A stretch of DNA of 64,000 nucleotides from Clavelina lepadiformis (Eukaryota; Chordata; Ascidiacea; Aplousobranchia; Clavelinidae), in the NCBI RefSeq assembly GCF_947623445.1, contig NC_135244.1, positions 4,154,001 through 4,218,000 of the forward strand. Reading direction: 5' to 3'. This document shows positions 12,000 to 21,172 of this stretch, piece by piece. Within the stretch, counting starts at the first letter, position 1. Each line of letters begins with the position of its first letter. The notes below the pieces were generated by a model. The model saw only the letters and a list, made by a program, of their open reading frames with translations. It ran no database searches and was not told the origin of the DNA. Made by a program: the position numbers and the translations under genes.

Positions 12000-12330
12000 T
12001 ATATAAATTTCTATTTAACTGCTGTTCTATGGCTTAGGAAAGATCGTCAATACATGCTTGGTACGATCTTTCCACCAGACAATTTGGCAGTCAACCTAAG
12101 TTGGTATAATATACTGTACTCCAGAAAAATAGGTACGTATTACACTACAATGAACTGGTAGAAAAAAAGTGTTTCAGTATTATTATAATAGCATTGCACA
12201 CCACTGGAATCTACTCAAACCAGGCGTTAAAAATTTAAAATACTTTACAGCAACAAATTTTAGCATAAAATTATAAATGCAAAGAGCTTAGTAATCGATT
12301 TCCATTTATCACTATATTTAAGCAATATAT

Positions 12331-12406
12331 CAGGTGTTTGAAAAAACTTGATATTATTTGTCTTTAAATATCACATAAATGATATCAAACTTTTTAAAAC
12401 ACCCTG
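12331..12406. repeat. 76-bp foldback repeat
   Basis: Left arm CAGGTGTTTGAAAAAACTTG and right arm CAAACTTTTTAAAACACCCTG are near-perfect reverse complements of about 25 bp around an AT-rich loop. It resembles a minimal MITE or hairpin. No clear target duplication is seen. Confidence 0.6.
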
Positions 12407-12736
12407 TCTGCCTGTATATAGCCAAAGCGCAGGGAATTAAAATTAATTGCAGGTACACTGGCTATTGTTTTATCTTGATGCACTGGGAATTTCTCACCCA
12501 AAAACAGCAAACTTTCCCATCTAGAATATAGGCTGTATAATTTTCTTATGCTCATTTATGCTGGGTAATTAAATGATTGTGGGTCACATGTTACTGGTAA
12601 CATTGTTTTGAAAACCGCAGCATTGCTCCATACTTCTATTTCAATGTAAATGCTTTTTAATTTCATTGACAAATGGGTATATTATTTTCTTTCTTTCCTA
12701 CGTCCTAGGCTATAAAGATACCTGCCTGATGGTCCT

Positions 12737-12945
12737 GACTGGAAAATACGGCAGTTTTCAACGAAAAATCGTGCATGCAAGGATGCAACTTCTGACGTCA
12801 TAGCGTGCACTGAAGCTTTAATTTATACTTATCTACTATAAATTGGCATTAAAGAAAAGAGTCTTTCTTTGTTTATTTATTATAAGTCGGAGTGAAGATT
12901 AAAAAGTTTAGTGTGCGGTTTCCACACATTCTTCACCATGGTTGA
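12737..12945 (+). repeat. Old dispersed repeat, copy A
   Basis: The stretch beginning GACTGGAAAATACGGCAGTT is clearly but distantly similar, in the same orientation, to 54605-54830 (GACTGGAAAATACTGCAGTT). The similarity runs for about 200 bp through a shared TTTGTTTATTTATTATAA-like middle. Neither copy has a coding frame or obvious terminal repeats, so the class is unknown. Confidence 0.55.
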
Positions 12946-13078
12946 TAGTTATAATGGTTACCTATACAATCAGAAAAACATCAGTATCCAATTTGCCTGT
13001 AAATTGCAAGTTTTAACAACTCTGCAGGCTATAAAAATTTTTCATAATTTTTTATGCATTGTCTAACTGCAGGAAAAT

Positions 13079-13180
13079 GGGTCTAGTATACAAGTGCACA
13101 ACCAGATGACGTCACAATTTGAGTAGCTGGGATCTAGTATGCAAAGGCACCCTGTGGTTGTGCACTTGTACACTAGACCC
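13079..13180. mobile_element. GGGTCTAG foldback MITE, copy A
   Basis: A 102-bp palindromic element: GGGTCTAGTATACAAGTGCA at the left and the reverse complement ending CACTTGTACACTAGACCC at the right, around a short centre with TGACGTCACAATTTGAGTAG. Related copies lie at 13272-13378 and 57876-57967. Confidence 0.75.
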
Positions 13181-13271
13181 GAAAAATTTAAAAAATGAAA
13201 AAAGGTTAAGGTAGAATTACTCATTTATAGACCTTACACCTGATATAATAAAGTAATAGTGAGTAAAATGT

Positions 13272-13378
13272 AGGTCTAGTATACAAGTGCACTACAAGAT
13301 TACGTCGCAATTTGAGTAGATGGGGTCTTGTATACAAAGGCATCCTGTGGTTGTGTACTTGTATACTAGCCTAGACCC
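13272..13378. mobile_element. GGGTCTAG foldback MITE, copy B
   Basis: A diverged second copy in the same orientation, 91 bp after copy A. Its left arm is AGGTCTAGTATACAAGTGCA and its right arm ends CTTGTATACTAGCCTAGACCC. The centre keeps ATTTGAGTAG as in copy A. Confidence 0.72.
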
Positions 13379-13667
13379 TGATTTTGCCTGATGATTCCGA
13401 CAAATAGGCTTAGTGCTTGTGCTCAGCAAAGACTTCATATTGACATTCTGGTGACTATAATCACTATATAAACTATGGTCTTTGGTGCTTGGTGGTCAGC
13501 CAGTCTGTATTTCATGGCAAGATTCACCGAGATCTCAGGTGTGCAAACCTGGTAAGTGGTATTGGTAACTCAAGTTAAAATCGTTCTTCAGGTCAAATCC
13601 AGGGCGCGATTAATTAGTTTTCATCAATTGTCACCTAATTTGCAGGCAGGGTCGTAACCAAAAGTTC

Positions 13668-14386
13668 GGCTGCTATTGTTTAATAGCAGCCTGCTGTTTT
13701 CCAAAAGCGTCCTGCTACTGCTTGCTGAATCACTAACAGACAGACTGCTGTTCGTGACGTAATCTGTGGCAAGTTAGTTTTTTAAGAAAGTGAGCGGCTG
13801 ATGAGAAGTCTATCCAAGAATAAGGTACATTGATTTTAGAAAAGAATATTGTATTGTTTATGTTTCGTATATTGAAAGATTGGTTGTAATGGGTGAGGAT
13901 AGCGAAATTTATGTTCACGTCTTGATACTTGATCTGGTGCAGTGATTCCCGACCGCGGCTCCAAGCTAGCCTTCTTGCGGCTCTCATTGACCACTCTACC
14001 CCACATCTCATGGACATTAAATTGATTTGTGTTATTTTTCTTGTTAGTGTTGCTCTTCGTTGGTACATGCTTTCATGCTTAAACATTTTCGTTATAAGTA
14101 CTTCAGTGTTTTCCTGCGGCTCCATACGTACTCCGAAGTTTGAAACTTGGCCCCGACACAAAAAAGGTTGGGAACCACTGCTCTGGAGCATCCTTGATAT
14201 AAACAAACTGTGAGCTGTCCAATTTTCAGCAGCAACCAATAATAGCAGGGTACTACTCGTGCTATGACAGTTTGCTCTTGATTACGTCATGATCAGCAGT
14301 ATGTCATTTATGGAGCAGTAAACACTAAACAGTCAATAGCAGGGTGTTATTTGAAAACAGCAGGCTGCTGTACAACAATAGCAGCC
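13668..14386. mobile_element. 719-bp long-TIR element, superfamily unclear
   Basis: Imperfect inverted repeats of 50 bp or more begin GGCTGCTATTGTT and end AACAATAGCAGCC, with repeated CAGCAGGCTGCTG-type blocks in both arms. The flanks share GTTC (13664-13667 and 14387-14390), a probable 4-bp target duplication; TT is the alternative if one more base belongs to each end. A hAT-like element is nested inside at 13940-14180. No transposase is present. Confidence 0.68.
13940..14180. mobile_element. hAT-like MITE nested in the 719-bp element
   Basis: It starts CAGTGATTCCCGACC and ends GGTTGGGAACCACTG, the common hAT terminus type. The flanking octamers ATCTGGTG and CTCTGGAG match at 6 of 8 positions, consistent with an aged 8-bp duplication. 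It interrupts the centre of the element at 13668-14386 and so is younger than it. Confidence 0.7.
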
Positions 14387-14673
14387 GTTCTTATCATAAC
14401 GCTCCTTCATCTTCAAACTATCAATCAGCAACTACATGACGACACCAATTGCAGAGCGCTACTAAAAAACAGCATGCTACAAATTTGGCCTATGATTACA
14501 ACTGAATGTTTGACTCTAGCAGTGCTCATTCGTCACGCTTCAATTAATTATTTGCAAACTTTGCCTGGAACTGCCACATAATCGTACCAGATTCAGCACT
14601 TTTCTTTAAAAACTTGGCATTCTACGCATTTTTATACGTACCGCTAATTGCCAAAATTAATGTATAGGCTTCG

Positions 14674-15073
14674 TATATAAACTCGTATGTCTGTGCAGAA
14701 ATTCATTTAGTTTAATTCATTCAGTTCGGTTTCATTTGCTTCAATACAAGTTTTATCAACGTTTCTCATTTGACTAAAAACGTCGGTTTATTTCCAGTGC
14801 TAGTCGAGAAGAGCACGGGGCCGTTACTGTAGTCAGATCATCTGGATACTGGAGTCAAGACTGGGCTGTCTCTCTCTCCTACGGCTTTTGGCGACGCCCT
14901 TTAAGCGTTTTCCAAGTCGCTTCTCAGTTTGCACTCTACACTTTCAGGAGCGTGTCCAGAGGATGCCTCGTTACGCTTGTGTTCGTCTTTCGCCACAGGC
15001 TATTGCAAATCAAGCGGCGTAGCCTACGTTTAACTGGGCCTAAATATCTGGAAAACTTTGTACAAAATAAATG
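14674..15073 (+). other. GC-richer block with TATA-like and AATAAA motifs, in both units
   Basis: A TATATAAAC motif at about 14675 is followed some 390 bases later by AATAAA at about 15066; between them is a GC-richer stretch that includes a small hairpin (CTAGTCGAGAAGAGCACGG area). The block is kept in unit 2 (about 27668-28054). It could be an RNA-producing unit or a fragment of a mobile element. It has no long open frame, and no function is assigned. Confidence 0.25.
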
Positions 15074-15492
15074 CTCACCCATTGTGCCTAGCACCAACTT
15101 GGACCAATGCCTCGTAATAAAGGTACAACCATAGAATGCTAAGGTTTAGTTACTTACGAAAACATCGTTCAAACAATAGCAGTATTCCGCAAGTATTAAG
15201 TGACCACGACGCATTAACTAAACTGTGCCTTTCATTTAATTATGGTGAATAAAGGGTATTTAGATTGCCTGGCCAACTGACCGATAACGGCTTTACGTTA
15301 GAAAACGATTTGATATTGAATGGTATATTATCCTGAACATTGGCAAAATATAGAACGAAACAGTGGGCTTATTATAAAAATAAAAGTCGACTTTTTTCCG
15401 AACTCTACATATAGTCACGCAAACACAGTGCTAGCAAAACAACAAAACAAAACAGCTTAGTTAAACACAGTTTGGAAAAATTCTCAATAAAC

Positions 15493-16263
15493 TCAATACA
15501 CAGTCCAGGTCACTTGCTTCAATTTCACGTTATCCGCTTCCAAAGTGCTTCGCAGCCTATCGGTCATTTTTGGACATCCGTGAATGAGTAAGATGTTGAT
15601 AGCCGGGCACATGCTCATTACGCCCTCTACCGATCGATCAGAAAGCTGCATGCAATGATTTATGTGCAGTTCTTTCAGCGCAAGTCGCGGTGAGCCTGCA
15701 CATAAGCTCAGGATTCCATCGTCGGTTACAGATGTGGCTGCAATATTAAGACATTCCAATCCGGGACACTTCGCAGCCAGAGCCTGCAGACTAGCATCGG
15801 AAATTTTCGTACAAGAGCCCAGGTTTAGCTGTTTTAGATTCGGGCAATTTTCTGCCAGCGCTCGCAGTGCCCCATCAGTAACATTGCAGCATCTTCTCAG
15901 ATAGACTGTCTGGAGCAAAGGGCAGCCTTTGGAGAGCGCTACCACACCGGCAGTTGTTACCTGGTCACGAAACCCTTTTACGGCATTCAAATCGACTTTT
16001 ACCAGTTGAATACACACTTGCGATATTTGCAGGAGTGACGCATCAGTGACGTCACATTCACTTAAATCTATTTCTCTCAGCTTTGGATAAAGCAGCAAGG
16101 TTATATTGACGTCATTGACCAGGCCCCTCTTGCATAGCAAATAGAGGAGTCTCCTTTTAATATTGGGGGGTACAGTGCTTATTGCGTTGCCGTATTTGGG
16201 CAAGTGCTTTGTGACGACATACATGCTGGCGTTCACCAGAGAATCAACGCAACCATACAACAT
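15493..16263 (-). CDS. AMN1: AMN1 homologue, copy 1
   Basis: A single-exon protein of 256 residues; human AMN1 is 258. The first ATG of the frame is at 16263; upstream in-frame codons contain only GTG, so this start is preferred. Leucine-rich repeats of the F-box/cysteine-containing type run through the protein (LREIDLSECDVTDASLLQIS, LKQLNLGSCTKISDASLQAL, LECLNIAATSVTDDGILSL). The end LKQVTWTVY is identical to vertebrate AMN1. Yeast Amn1 antagonises the mitotic exit network; the animal protein has the LRRs but no obvious F-box, and its role is poorly defined. The gene lies about 500 bp downstream of TUBD1 on the same strand, too far for a tight operon. Its copy at 28313-29092 differs at about 27 residues, far more than the neighbouring genes. 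Confidence 0.92.
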   Translation of the reverse strand: MLYGCVDSLVNASMYVVTKHLPKYGNAISTVPPNIKRRLLYLLCKRGLVNDVNITLLLYPKLREIDLSECDVTDASLLQISQVCIQLVKVDLNAVKGFRDQVTTAGVVALSKGCPLLQTVYLRRCCNVTDGALRALAENCPNLKQLNLGSCTKISDASLQALAAKCPGLECLNIAATSVTDDGILSLCAGSPRLALKELHINHCMQLSDRSVEGVMSMCPAINILLIHGCPKMTDRLRSTLEADNVKLKQVTWTVY

Positions 16264-16761
16264 TTTCCTTTCGTACACCCTAGTGCCTGCCTATCACCTA
16301 CTGAAAATAATGTTTTAAGGAAATGTAAAACAAAATTTTGTTAGTTGGATCTAAACGCAATGCATAGGTATAACAAAGTGTTGATAACAACGAAAAAAAT
16401 ACCACTTGCTCAAGCATAAAAACTGTCATATGAATATTATACAAAAGAAAAATAGATTTCACGACAGGTACAATTTGTTTTGAAACAATATTGAAAACAC
16501 TCATGAACTACGAAAGCGTTAGTTACAGAATTGCACTTGATAACGACTAACGTTATGGTCAAAAACGTACGCAATACGTATTTGCAACAACCTCCAACTA
16601 GGAGTGTATTACAGCTTCACCCTCTTTGCTCCATGACAAGACTGCAAGGATCGCATCAAACAATTCGGCTGTGACACGATTTCGTTATATAACATACACG
16701 TGCGAACATGACGTTTCATGTGTAATTTGGAGAAATACCAAAGACACACTTAACTGCATGG

Positions 16762-18111
16762 CTACAACTGTTTGTACGACGATATAACGTTCTCTATCGA
16801 AACAAATGCGTTTACAAAGTCATCTTCTTCCATACCGTTTTTGGTATATTGATGCAGGTAGGCCCGTGCCCCGTACATTTGCCACGCTTTACTCACCACG
16901 TCATCTAGCGGTTTTACGCAAGAGGTCCCATTGCTTAGCAACGCAACGCTTTTTTCTATCTTTTCAAAAGGTCGGTTGATCTTCCATATTGGACACCTGG
17001 CTGAAGCGGGAATCCAGGCAGGGTAAAGGACAGGATTCTGGAAATCTGGATTCTCGGACTCGGGAGGTGCAAGAGCTTGTTTTCCTCTCATCACTACTAA
17101 GTTGCTCACATAGCGCGGATGACGACCTGTGTTATAAGATGATGATACGGAGAGCTTCCGGTGCCAGTCCAATCCCTCATCCATGTAGAAATCAGTGATC
17201 ATCATCTGATAAATTCTCTTGATGAGGGAGTCCCAGGAAAAGGTGGAATAAGCGACACTTGCCTGCGCAACATGCGGAATGGATTTCAGGTCCAACATGG
17301 TGTACTGGCCATGACAGGCGGACGTGTAGACAATTTCGTTTAAAACGTTACGAAAGTTCATTGAAAGGTTACCATCTGACGAGAAAGTGACTGGTTGCAG
17401 TAATGATGCTAACTGTTTGGCAACAACACCGTTAACATCATTAAAAGACACATGTTTGATGCCCAAAAGTTTTTCGCAAATTCGATGGACGTGATCATTA
17501 TGCAGAAGAATACTTGCATCTGCGGTATCGCAAGTGTGCGCTAACGAAAGCAGTGCATTGTAGCTTTGAACAGCAACTTCACCTTCCGTGTAGGGGCATA
17601 CAACAGGGTTCAATATGGAAGCATGGGGAAAAGCGTCTCTTAATGACCCAGTTATGTATGAACCCAATCCCGATCCTGTTCCACCAGCCAGGCTGGAAAG
17701 CACAAGAAAACCTCCAAAGTGGTCACATTTTTCAACTTCATGTTGCACCATGTCCATGATAGGTTCCCTGCATTGAGGCGCGTGGACTTTATACCCGTAC
17801 GACCAATTATTTCCGGAACCACTTTTTTGACAAAATTGTCCTTCTTTTGGATAAGACCACCCTTTCCCTGACGTTCCTTGTAGGGCGAAGTTCACAGCTT
17901 TTGCTTCCATGTCAATCATAACCGATCGAGCTTCATGTTGTCCACTTTCAGCTTCCTGAAAGAACGTACTGAGTGAAGCATTCGTGTATTCCTCATTGGC
18001 ATTTGATGACACTATCGAAGATGAGTGTTTTGCATCGTCATGTAAAATGCTGAGTAAATGATGACCAAGCTGAGTTCCACATTGCCCCAACTGAACAGTC
18101 ACACATGCCAT
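16762..18111 (-). CDS. TUBD1: Delta-tubulin, copy 1
   Basis: An intronless 449-residue protein; human TUBD1 is 453. It starts MACVTVQLGQCGTQLG, with the tubulin N-terminal nucleotide site, and has the GTP signature GGTGSGLG at 143-150. Delta-specific stretches include FCQKSGSGNNWSYGY, LDLKSIPHVAQASVAYSTF and the C-terminal YLHQYTKNGMEEDDF. Family knowledge: delta-tubulin is needed with epsilon-tubulin for stable centriolar triplet microtubules and basal bodies. The vertebrate gene has many introns, so the single exon suggests an old retrocopy or intron loss. The ATG at 18111 is about 280 bp downstream of the zinc-finger stop. The copy at 29612-30961 differs at about 12 residues, none in the GTP signature. 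Confidence 0.96.
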   Translation of the reverse strand: MACVTVQLGQCGTQLGHHLLSILHDDAKHSSSIVSSNANEEYTNASLSTFFQEAESGQHEARSVMIDMEAKAVNFALQGTSGKGWSYPKEGQFCQKSGSGNNWSYGYKVHAPQCREPIMDMVQHEVEKCDHFGGFLVLSSLAGGTGSGLGSYITGSLRDAFPHASILNPVVCPYTEGEVAVQSYNALLSLAHTCDTADASILLHNDHVHRICEKLLGIKHVSFNDVNGVVAKQLASLLQPVTFSSDGNLSMNFRNVLNEIVYTSACHGQYTMLDLKSIPHVAQASVAYSTFSWDSLIKRIYQMMITDFYMDEGLDWHRKLSVSSSYNTGRHPRYVSNLVVMRGKQALAPPESENPDFQNPVLYPAWIPASARCPIWKINRPFEKIEKSVALLSNGTSCVKPLDDVVSKAWQMYGARAYLHQYTKNGMEEDDFVNAFVSIENVISSYKQL

Positions 18112-18388
18112 ACTGCAAAGTCACGAAGCCTTTACCCACAAAAACATTGACCTACCTCTGCATTGAAAACAAACTGTTATACAAAGTTATATTAAATTTA
18201 GAAGTTATTTGGATTATAAGAAATTTAAAAATGTATCATAAATATGGAAAAACCTGAAACTATTACAATGTAAATATTGAAATAACAAAGAACTAAAAAA
18301 AATGACATTCCACCAATGACAACAGGATACAATTCATACAGTTTTTTGAGCAAAATCAGTGTTTCGCTATCCATAACATTTCAGACCC

Positions 18389-21172
18389 TCAGGTCTTTGT
18401 ATGAGTTTTCATGTGAACACTTAGATTATATTTCTGTGTGAATCCCTTTTTACATATGTCACATTTAAATGGCCTTTCACCACTGTGGATCCTCTCATGT
18501 TTTGCTTTGCTGCACACTTTTCGAAAACTTTTCGGGCAAAACTTGCATTTGTAAGGCTTGGCGCCAGTGTGCAGAGTCATGTGTTCAGTCAAATTGCATC
18601 GACGGAGATAAGCGCGACCGCAAACTTCACAGACGAACGGCCGATCCCCAGTATGTGACCTAAGATGTTCTTTCAAACCTAAAGCAATTGTCTGATCATT
18701 TACAAAAAATGTCTGTGATCTGAATGCAATCTACGGTTTATAAGCTTGTGAATTTGAGCTGTAATGAGATTAGATATGCTGAGACAAAACCAGAAGTTAG
18801 ATCTGACTGAGATAAATTACTAGAGTTGAACAATGCCATGGTACACCCAATACCACTACCAATGTATTATACCTCTTAGTAACGTAAAAGATTTTCCACA
18901 TGTTTCACATATGTGTTTTTTTCCACGATGTGTTTCAGTGTGATTTTCCAAATCCTGTCTTTGCACAAATGATCTTCCGCAAGTTTCGCAAACAAAAGGC
19001 CTTTCACCAGTGTGTATACGTAAATGTAAACTCAAACTGTGACAACTGCAGAATGAAAACAAAAAAACTAATGATTAAACGATACATTTGACAAATAAGT
19101 AGTATTACCTGTAATGGGTTTAAGAATTGTGTGGAATAAAGAGTGGCATTAAAAATCACACAAAAAAGATAAAAAAATCTTTGCTTAACACTGAGTAAAA
19201 ATTATGCTATATGCCATTTTAAGAATATAAATACATGAACAGTACGGAAACAAGCAATATACCTTGAAAATGTTTTTCCACATTCACTACACGTCTTAGA
19301 CTTATCCTTACGATGAGTTTTAGCGTGTTGCTGTATGTCTGTATACTTTGTGAAGTTTTTTCCACACAGTTCACAGGAAAAGAGCTCCTATTGTCAAAAT
19401 TAAAACAGTTTAGAAACCAGTTTGCAATTAAATATTTATCATAACATGCACAAAAAATATATGAAAGATCCTAGTGACACTTCTATGTAACAAAAATTGC
19501 AAGGCACATTGTGCCACCTGTGCAAAGAATCTGAGCTCGAATGTGTCTTTGATAACTTCATATCATGAATATTAATACTATATATATTAGTACCTCTCTA
19601 CTAGTGTCTCCCTGCACTACTGAAACAAAATAAAAAGTGAATCAAAAGCAAATAATTACCACAACCACAAGCAAAAATTAATCACGGAAACAAAAAAATT
19701 TACATAAATCTGAGTACACTTTTATTGCATTTTCTAAAATATACCTTTGTCATCTCTTGCAAGGTGTTGAGTGCTTGTGGTTCTTTTCAAATTAGAGCCG
19801 ACATTAATAATTTGATTTTCTTTGGCAACACTAGATTTTATACCAGAAAGTGTAATAGAGTCATCTGTTTGTGTCCCAATTTCTACAAGCTGTGCTAAAG
19901 TATTACACAATTTAAGGTTCATTTTAAAAAGAAGGAATTTCACTTAGTGTTGTCGTTATAACAGTGGAAATTGTCACAGTGTAGTTCAGGGCTTCTCAAA
20001 GTTTTTTGCTCTGCGACTCCGTTTTAGAAATGAGATTTCTATGCGACCCCTTGATGGGTAGCCTACACGTTAAAGATATTAAAACAATAAATGTTCCATC
20101 AAAAATCCCAAGTGGTAGTTTTGTCTATGGCGAAATTATACAAATGCACACAATCCACGAAATTAACTGCATGGTAATAAAATCACCACATAATGGAAAC
20201 AGTAAAGTGAGCATCATAGTAAGAAATGAGCAAAAAAAAAATTATCTTTATAAAAGTTGAATTTCTGGCGGTTGCAACCCAAAGTTTGAAAAACACTGGT
20301 ATAGATAATAGATTACAACAAAGGTGTTGGTCAAAAGTACATTTTTCTTCATACATTATACTAACAAGGTAAAGACAGCAACAATTCCAAAGCAGCCGCT
20401 CGACTATCCAGTCTTAAACTGCTAACAAATTCATCCAAGCGTGAAATAAGGTCTTTTAAGTGATGAGTAAAATCTTTTTCCTGAACAAGCATCTGCCACT
20501 TGCTAAAGGCACATTTTCTTTTGAAGTAATAAATGTAACTGGATCTTTGTCTTCTGCAAAAAACAAGTATTATTCCCTTGCTTTTGTTACAATTGTATCT
20601 GTTTATTGAATATTCTAATTTTTATTTGCCATTATAACTTATTAAGGCTGAAATAATTTTATTAAGACCAGCTCTACTGATACAATGGTACACGTGGTGA
20701 TCTACTTCTAAATGGATCCAGTCCATTTTCATTTTTCCATGATGTATGAAGAAAAATGCAATGACAGTGAATGTAAACAAAACAAACTCAAATTGTTTTT
20801 GAACAGTTAAATGCACTCTAACCAAATTTTAATTTGACAAATGTCACAACTACTGTTCTACAAAGTCCTTTATGTAAGAATATCATGATACTAATAAGGC
20901 AAACATGTAGCAAAATGGCGCTGTACTTGAATGAAAATGAAGAAGTTTGAGTTGCTCAGGCTAAAAATTTTGATAACAATTTATCAACGAACAGTCTATA
21001 CACTAGATTAAATGCAGACTAAACAGCTTAAACATGAAAGATTCTGTCAAAAACTTGAAAGCACTAACTGCTTCAACAAGGTTTCCAAAGAGTGCAGCAG
21101 ATTTCCACCATAAGTTTCTTCAAAAGCTGCAACTACTTCCACAGGTGCATAACCAAAATCAATGGGTATCAT
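18389..21172 (-). CDS. Seven-finger C2H2 zinc-finger protein, copy 1
   Basis: Seven exons join in phase: 21069-21172, 20366-20553, 19745-19894, a 26-nt microexon 19594-19619, 19263-19387, 18873-19045 and 18389-18678. The product is about 351 residues from the ATG at 21172. Residues 1 to about 160 form an N-terminal region I do not recognise (MIPIDFGYAPVEVVAAFEE, SKWQMLVQEKDFTHHLKDLI), probably helical. Seven C2H2 fingers follow, most with TGERP-type linkers, the first being FSCELCGKNFTKYTDIQQHA and the last ending HMKTHTKT. Finger 2 is split by intron 5 and finger 4 by intron 6. This is likely a nuclear DNA-binding protein; the target is unknown and I recognise no orthologue. Intron 2 holds a hAT-like MITE (19987-20298). 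Exon 1 ends at a GTTAGT donor, which is GTGAGT in the other copy. Confidence 0.82.
19987..20298. mobile_element. hAT-like MITE in zinc-finger intron 2, unit 1
   Basis: It starts CAGGGCTTCTCAAAG and ends CAAAGTTTGAAAAACACTG, typical hAT-type inverted ends. The flanking octamers GTGTAGTT and GTATAGAT match at 6 of 8. It is present at the same place in unit 2 (32837-33148), so it predates the duplication. Confidence 0.72.

Noticed and set aside
14674-15073. Possible long terminal repeat or solo element end because of TATA-like and AATAAA motifs
   Set aside because: No matching terminal motifs, target duplication or second repeat was seen except the copy made by the segmental duplication, so it is only listed as an unexplained block.
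20622-20825. 67-codon minus-strand frame containing MDWIHLEVD, considered as a zinc-finger exon
   Set aside because: No donor gives the phase needed to join exon 2, whereas the exon at 21069-21172 fits exactly in both units.
15493-21172. Operon of zinc finger, TUBD1 and AMN1
   Set aside because: Intergenic gaps are about 280 and 500 bp, larger than typical ascidian operon spacing, and no trans-splice acceptor pattern could be shown from sequence alone.
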